NCBI GenBank assembly: GCA_964541215.1
Contig: CAZIPP010000075.1
Location: 1 to 7,303 of the forward strand
From: SIG469 sp964541215
Lineage (GTDB): Bacteria; Bacillota; Clostridia; Oscillospirales; Oscillospiraceae
Direction of reading: 5' to 3'
Length of the DNA stretch: 7,303 nt
In this document: positions 3,832 through 7,303 of the stretch, piece after piece
Layout: each line of letters starts with the position of its first letter
Position numbering within the stretch: position 1 is the first letter of the stretch
The notes under the pieces: generated by a model
Databases searched by the model: none
Told to the model about the DNA's origin: nothing
What the model saw: the letters and a program-made list of their open reading frames with translations, nothing else
Made by a program: the position numbers and the translations under genes

Positions 3832-6750
3832 ATGCTGAAGAAAAAACACTTAACTTTTCTTGTATCTCTAGCAGTAATTGCTATACTTTTGTCTGGTTGC
3901 GGAAAGCCGTTTGTCTGCGATTTTTGCGGAATAGAGTCTGATGGAAAGAGCCATTCATCCTCTTTTGAGGGGGTTACAATGACAATTTGTGACGATTGTT
4001 ATAATGATTTTCAGGAGGTATTAAATCCTGAAATGAATAACATCAATTCGGATATTCCCGAAAGCGATGGCATCCCCAAACATATATCTGACATTAAAGA
4101 AGTATATTCAATTTATCCTTTTGTAAATGGTTATGCTTGTGTTATGGATTCGAATTATTGTGTGCAATATTTTGACCACAAAGGCCAAATTGTTGTTTCG
4201 GGGAACAATTATTCAGATTACGAAAATGATATACTATCCTTTAGCGGAGTTTTCCCGGCAGGAAAAGAGTCCGTTATAATCTACGATGACAGCAATTATA
4301 ATTTGGTTACATTGAATGATGGAAGAATCTTGCGGTCGTTTCCTTGGGATGAAACCATTGAAATCGGTGGTCACTCTGAAGGAGTGTTTTATGTTCAGGA
4401 AATAGCACCAAACAATACTTCGAACGTGGTCTATTATGATGAATTCGGCAACGAAAAAATGCGCTTTGAAGGGATGGTAAGCCTAGGTATTGCAAGTAAC
4501 TTTAGTGAAGGTCGTGCTTTTATCTGTGCTGTTGCAGAAGACGAAACGATAAATGGATGGCAATATCGAAAAGACAATCCGAAAGACTGGACGATAATTG
4601 ATTTGGACGGAAATTCAAAAAAACTCAAGATTGTTAACACTTCGGAATTGTTGAGTGAATCAGTTGTACAACAACTATCTGAACTTTATTATAATCCCGT
4701 TGATCAACTATCGGTTGGTGGATATATGATTCAGGATGTGAGACCGTTCAAAGCAGGTGAAAACTACGCTTCTGCAATGGTTGCAGTGGAATATAAGGAT
4801 GAAGACGGTCGCGTTGCATGCGGCGCAGTGCTTCCTGCGTATATTACTAAACAAGGTGAGGTGTATGTTTGTGACACCGTTTTAAGAGGCAACATAGACT
4901 TTACTTCTTGCAATGACAACTGCATAATAATCAACAAAGAGTCCATATTTGATTATTCAAATGAATCATTGACAAACGTTCGTGAATTACCATTTTATTG
5001 CGAATTGCACGATGATGGTTTTGTTGAGGGTGGCATTACACTTAGGTTTTTGGAAAGTGGTGACTTTTTGGTTAAGATTCCAAAACTAAAAGACAGCGGG
5101 TACTATGTTGCGGTTATAGATGCAGCCGGCAATGTAATTTCAGCACCGATTTTAATGAATTATAATGTCATCTATAACTTGCCGGATATTTTCTCTGTAT
5201 ACGAAAATGGATATACAAATAATTATAATTATTCAGAGTTCAACAACGGTCATCACGCGTGGCAAGAAAATTCGTTTTCTCAAGATATTTCGGTTATAAA
5301 TGATTTAGACATGTACTGTTTGATAAGTGACTCTGAATCATTTAAGGTTGAGTATGATTCAGTTCAAAAACAGGGCTACGCTGACATATGGGGCAATGAG
5401 TTAATTGCTCCGCAATACAGCAAAACATCTCGTTTCCAAAACGGTTATTCCATAGTGTGTCGTGAGGCCACTGGCAGTTGGATGTTGTTTGGTACAGATT
5501 TATCATTCATAGATTCAAACGGAAATGTTGTTTCCGAAGTCCAATTGCCACCTGAACACACTTATACCTATGAGCCGTTGTCAGACACTACAACAACGCC
5601 TGAAGAAATAATATCTGCAGTTGAAACGATTTTGACTACCGATACTCAATTCCGTATTGCTACCGATGTTGCTGTGCTGCCGACAGCAGCAGGAGAAGTT
5701 GCCGGATACTTGTATGATATTGCCACGTTTGATTTGCCCGGTCTGGTAAAACACATCTACTCAGATGCCACCTATGAATACAGAGATGAAGCAGTAAATC
5801 TTATTCTTCAGTCCTTGATATCAACCCTCGACTCAGAACAAATAGATGTGACTTTTGAGTTTATGTGTGAAGCCGAAAGACAGCTGATAGCGGAAGGCAA
5901 ACAAACGGCAACTATATCTGCTTACTGTACTAAAGCTTTAAAATTACTTGACGATGAAAGCTATATAACCGGCAACTTAACCGCAGAGGATCTTGGTAGT
6001 GCAATAGGTCTCGCTAAAAAATCTTTCAAAAGTATACTTGTCTTGGATTCTTTGGTTGAAGATTTAAAGCTTTCAGTTTCAGAAAAGTTATTGATCTCTT
6101 TGCTTATCGGTAATTACGAAGAAAACAAAGCATATTTGGAACAAAACATAACTGACGCAAAACGAAGCAGCAATTCCGAGATGACGGAAATCTATACTGA
6201 GGCGTTAGAAAAATTGGATTCCGCATATGCAGAATACGTGGCTAATGCCGAAGAATATATAAAGGATGTGTTTTCCGGAACGGTATCCTTTGATAGACTT
6301 GTAGATTTGATAGAACTTGACTTGGACATCATTGGTGCTAATCCCGTAAAAGACACGTTGAAGCATTTTGGCACCAAGAGCAAGAATCTCAACGCATTGA
6401 CTTTTGTACACAGCATTGCTGTTGCCGTCGCGGAAACATACGGAACAGACGACACCTACACTATAATGCAAAGGCTTTACGAGAATGCCAGAGTTATAAA
6501 CGGCCTCGCGGAAGACTTGCAACAAAGTCTTTCTGCCTACGAAAAGAATCCTACTGAATCAAACTTCGCAACAATAAAAACAAAAGCAGGTATCTTGGTC
6601 GATTACAGAAAAATTGTATTGAACAATCTTCGGGATTACAACAACACCTGTAGCTCCGGGGAAGTATTTCTGGATACTCGAGCGATTGAACAAGAACGTT
6701 TGATTCTGGATGCTGCAATGCAGACACTGGAGTCAGCATTGCCAAATTAA
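3832..6750 (+). CDS. Large lipoprotein: Cys4 zinc-ribbon-like head, WG-like beta repeats, helical tail; function unknown
   Basis: 972 residues, with AAAGGAG nine bases before the ATG. Residues 1-23 form a lipoprotein signal (KKK, hydrophobic core, lipobox LSGC with Cys23 as the lipidated residue), so the mature protein should be tethered outside the cytoplasmic membrane. Right after it, Cys29-x2-Cys32 and Cys53-x2-Cys56 form a compact zinc-ribbon-like knuckle. From about 90 to 570 the chain is beta-rich with motifs like those of WG/KWG repeats: FVNGYACV (97-104), YFDHKGQIV (113-121), FSEGRAFI (224-231), VIDAAGNVI (428-436), GYADIWGNELIAPQY (515-529), FQNGYSIV (535-542) and FIDSNGNVV (559-567). 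After a Pro/Thr-rich hinge (about 573-592) the region 593-972 is mostly amphipathic helix, with probable coiled-coil stretches around 760-815 and 880-960. No catalytic motif is recognised and no second membrane segment is seen. The gene is AT-rich compared with eno and the esterase, suggesting transfer. The divergent XRE gene probably represses it. A sensory, binding or phage-exclusion role is possible but only conjecture. Confidence 0.85.
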   Translation: MLKKKHLTFLVSLAVIAILLSGCGKPFVCDFCGIESDGKSHSSSFEGVTMTICDDCYNDFQEVLNPEMNNINSDIPESDGIPKHISDIKEVYSIYPFVNGYACVMDSNYCVQYFDHKGQIVVSGNNYSDYENDILSFSGVFPAGKESVIIYDDSNYNLVTLNDGRILRSFPWDETIEIGGHSEGVFYVQEIAPNNTSNVVYYDEFGNEKMRFEGMVSLGIASNFSEGRAFICAVAEDETINGWQYRKDNPKDWTIIDLDGNSKKLKIVNTSELLSESVVQQLSELYYNPVDQLSVGGYMIQDVRPFKAGENYASAMVAVEYKDEDGRVACGAVLPAYITKQGEVYVCDTVLRGNIDFTSCNDNCIIINKESIFDYSNESLTNVRELPFYCELHDDGFVEGGITLRFLESGDFLVKIPKLKDSGYYVAVIDAAGNVISAPILMNYNVIYNLPDIFSVYENGYTNNYNYSEFNNGHHAWQENSFSQDISVINDLDMYCLISDSESFKVEYDSVQKQGYADIWGNELIAPQYSKTSRFQNGYSIVCREATGSWMLFGTDLSFIDSNGNVVSEVQLPPEHTYTYEPLSDTTTTPEEIISAVETILTTDTQFRIATDVAVLPTAAGEVAGYLYDIATFDLPGLVKHIYSDATYEYRDEAVNLILQSLISTLDSEQIDVTFEFMCEAERQLIAEGKQTATISAYCTKALKLLDDESYITGNLTAEDLGSAIGLAKKSFKSILVLDSLVEDLKLSVSEKLLISLLIGNYEENKAYLEQNITDAKRSSNSEMTEIYTEALEKLDSAYAEYVANAEEYIKDVFSGTVSFDRLVDLIELDLDIIGANPVKDTLKHFGTKSKNLNALTFVHSIAVAVAETYGTDDTYTIMQRLYENARVINGLAEDLQQSLSAYEKNPTESNFATIKTKAGILVDYRKIVLNNLRDYNNTCSSGEVFLDTRAIEQERLILDAAMQTLESALPN

Positions 6751-6834
6751 TAGCTGTTTGTTGTTTTGAACTGTTCTTTTTTATTCCGCATCAACAATGC
6801 ATGACGTAAGACCATGTTCCCCATGGGGGAGAAT

Positions 6835-6865
6835 CCAAAGAGGGGGTCGCAACCCCCTCTTTTGG
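6835..6865 (+). terminator. Intrinsic terminator after the lipoprotein gene
   Basis: CCAAAGAGGGGGT (6835-6847) pairs with ACCCCCTCTTTTGG (6852-6865), with one bulged T and loop CGCA. The tail TCGTTTTAGG carries only a short T-run, so efficiency may be moderate. It is preceded by a small palindrome CCCCATGGGG (6819-6828). Bases 6751-6818 show no feature. Confidence 0.65.
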
Positions 6866-6891
6866 TCGTTTTAGGGATAGGTTTTTTAAGG

Positions 6892-6915
6892 GAAAGGGGA
6901 ATCGAAACCCCTTTC
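6892..6915. repeat. Short hairpin GAAAGGGG/CCCCTTTC
   Basis: Eight-bp perfect stem (6892-6899 with 6908-6915) around the loop AATCGAAA. It may belong to the chain of intergenic repeat structures that continues to the right; there is no T-tract. Confidence 0.55.
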
Positions 6916-6937
6916 ACTTAAACGCGTTCTTTTGCAG

Positions 6938-6985
6938 AAGTTTGGTTTACCAAACTTACTTTTCTGTCACGTGACAGAAAAGTAA
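6938..6985. repeat. Tandem hairpins ending in a 30-bp perfect palindrome
   Basis: AAGTTTGGT-TT-ACCAAACTT (6938-6957) is a 9-bp stem. Overlapping its end by two bases is TTACTTTTCTGTCAC followed directly by its exact reverse complement (6956-6985), 15+15 bp with CACGTG at the centre and no spacer. The two structures share TT at 6956-6957, so only one can fully extend at a time. I see no gene here; the pair looks like a mobile or dispersed repeat rather than a terminator, since the palindrome lacks a GC-rich core next to a T-tract. Confidence 0.75.
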
Positions 6986-7044
6986 TGCGCCGCAGGCATG
7001 ACAAGGTACCATGATATTGCCATACAAACTTGCCGAAATTACTG

Positions 7045-7163
7045 CCCCTCAGTCAAAACAGAGTTTTGACAGCTCCCCTGACAAGGGGAGCCAAGGCGGC
7101 CACGGCACGCCGTGGCCCTACGGGGAATCAGGGAAGTATTGAGCGGGACGGGAAACTGTCCCC
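7045..7163. repeat. Clostridial-style multi-hairpin intergenic repeat
   Basis: Four hairpins follow each other: GTCAAAAC-AGA-GTTTTGAC (7052-7070), GCTCCCCT-GACA-AGGGGAGC (7072-7091), GGCCACGGC-AC-GCCGTGGCC (7098-7117) and a weaker GGGAC/GTCCC pair (7145-7162). The order CCCCTCAGTC, hairpin, AGCTCCCCTGACAAGGGGAGCC is a pattern I associate with dispersed repeats of Ruminococcaceae-type genomes. There is no coding potential. Bases 6986-7044 between this and the palindrome contain nothing I can identify. Confidence 0.65.
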
Positions 7164-7174
7164 TTGGTGTTAAG

Positions 7175-7208
7175 TCCTAATCCCTAAATCCTAACCGCTA
7201 ACCCCTAA
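7175..7208. repeat. CCTAA-rich degenerate short array
   Basis: Five irregular units based on CCTAAY/CTAACC run head to tail (CCTAAT, CCCTAAAT, CCTAACCG, CTAACC, CCTAAC). The last 16 bases (7192-7207) are the inverted partner of 3291-3306. Read from the minus strand, the array begins four bases past the terminator stem. Confidence 0.6.
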
Positions 7209-7210
7209 CA

Positions 7211-7242
7211 AAAAAGGTTCCTGCCGAAGCAGGAACCTTTTT
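7211..7242. terminator. Bidirectional intrinsic terminator, mainly for the minus-strand gene at the right edge
   Basis: AAAAAGGTTCCTGC (7211-7224) pairs perfectly with GCAGGAACCTTTTT (7229-7242) around a CGAA tetraloop. A and T runs on both sides allow termination in both directions. It lies eight bases beyond the stop codon of the minus-strand CDS. Confidence 0.9.
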
Positions 7243-7250
7243 GTGTTCAA

Positions 7251-7303
7251 TTATACTACGAAATCATCGCTGTCGATGTACTTGGTGGATTCCATAGCTG
7301 CGA
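7251..7303 (-). CDS. C-terminus of an unidentified protein, truncated by the window edge
   Basis: On the minus strand one frame stays open from the edge and reads AAMESTKYIDSDDFVV before TAA (7253-7251); the other two frames also hit stops nearby, so coding potential alone is weak. The case rests on the stop being followed eight bases later by a strong terminator, the usual end of a bacterial gene. An internal ATG exists but has no ribosome site that I can see. The acidic tail is not enough to name a family. Confidence 0.55.
   Translation of the reverse strand, partial: AAMESTKYIDSDDFVV

Noticed and set aside
6205..6525. 106-residue minus-strand frame under the lipoprotein tail
   Set aside because: Antisense shadow of a strong CDS with no regulatory signals.
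3420..6846. AAAGAGGGGG occurs at 3420-3429 and 6837-6846, a possible 10-bp direct repeat flanking the module
   Set aside because: Low-complexity purine run; the right copy is part of a terminator stem, so it is better explained by structure than by integration.
7175..7208. CRISPR or telomere-like repeat interpretation of the CCTAA array
   Set aside because: Units are short, irregular and without spacers; it is a small degenerate repeat in a bacterial intergenic region.

Overview
The window looks like chromosomal DNA from a spore-forming Bacillota of class Clostridia, plausibly an Oscillospiraceae/Ruminococcaceae-type gut bacterium. The basis is an enolase of Firmicutes type, an S-layer-homology (SLH) anchored esterase, a SpoIIQ-like M23 protein, strong GGAGG ribosome sites and several hairpin-rich intergenic repeats of a style common in that group. 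The genus cannot be fixed from this sequence alone.

Layout. Positions 1-869 are the C-terminal two thirds of enolase. A 114-bp MITE-like element with 17-bp terminal inverted repeats (882-995) fills most of the gap to a secreted SGNH/GDSL esterase carrying three SLH repeats (1026-2444). A short gap with a strong hairpin, whose 3' arm contains the Shine-Dalgarno of the next gene and whose loop region resembles a forespore sigma-factor -10 box, leads to a SpoIIQ-like membrane-anchored M23 protein (2510-3256). Its stop codon lies inside an 18-bp perfect terminator stem.

From about 3291 the character changes. After repeat debris (3291-3424) there is a divergent pair: a 70-residue XRE-family repressor on the minus strand (3475-3687) and a 972-residue lipoprotein on the plus strand (3832-6750). 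Between them lie two near-identical palindromic operators, TAGCGRA-N3-TYCGCTA, each overlapping one of the two divergent promoters. The lipoprotein gene is clearly more AT-rich than the left part (hand counts of single 60-base lines: 33/60 G+C at 301-360 and 35/60 at 2101-2160, against 21/60 at 5221-5280 and 18/60 at 6061-6120). This suggests the repressor and lipoprotein form an acquired two-gene module. A 16-bp sequence lies in inverted orientation (15/16 identical) at 3291-3306 and 7192-7207, one copy just beyond each of the two outer gene terminators, so it brackets this module.

Positions 6751-7250 hold no convincing gene but are packed with structure: a terminator for the lipoprotein, a hairpin, a 30-bp perfect palindrome with a neighbouring hairpin, a four-hairpin repeat, a CCTAA-rich array and a bidirectional terminator. 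The last 53 bases encode the C-terminus of an unidentified minus-strand protein.

The best candidate for something undescribed is the repressor/lipoprotein module: one small repressor, twin operators, and a single large surface lipoprotein made of a Cys4 zinc-ribbon-like head, WG-like beta repeats and a long helical tail. Its function is not evident from sequence.
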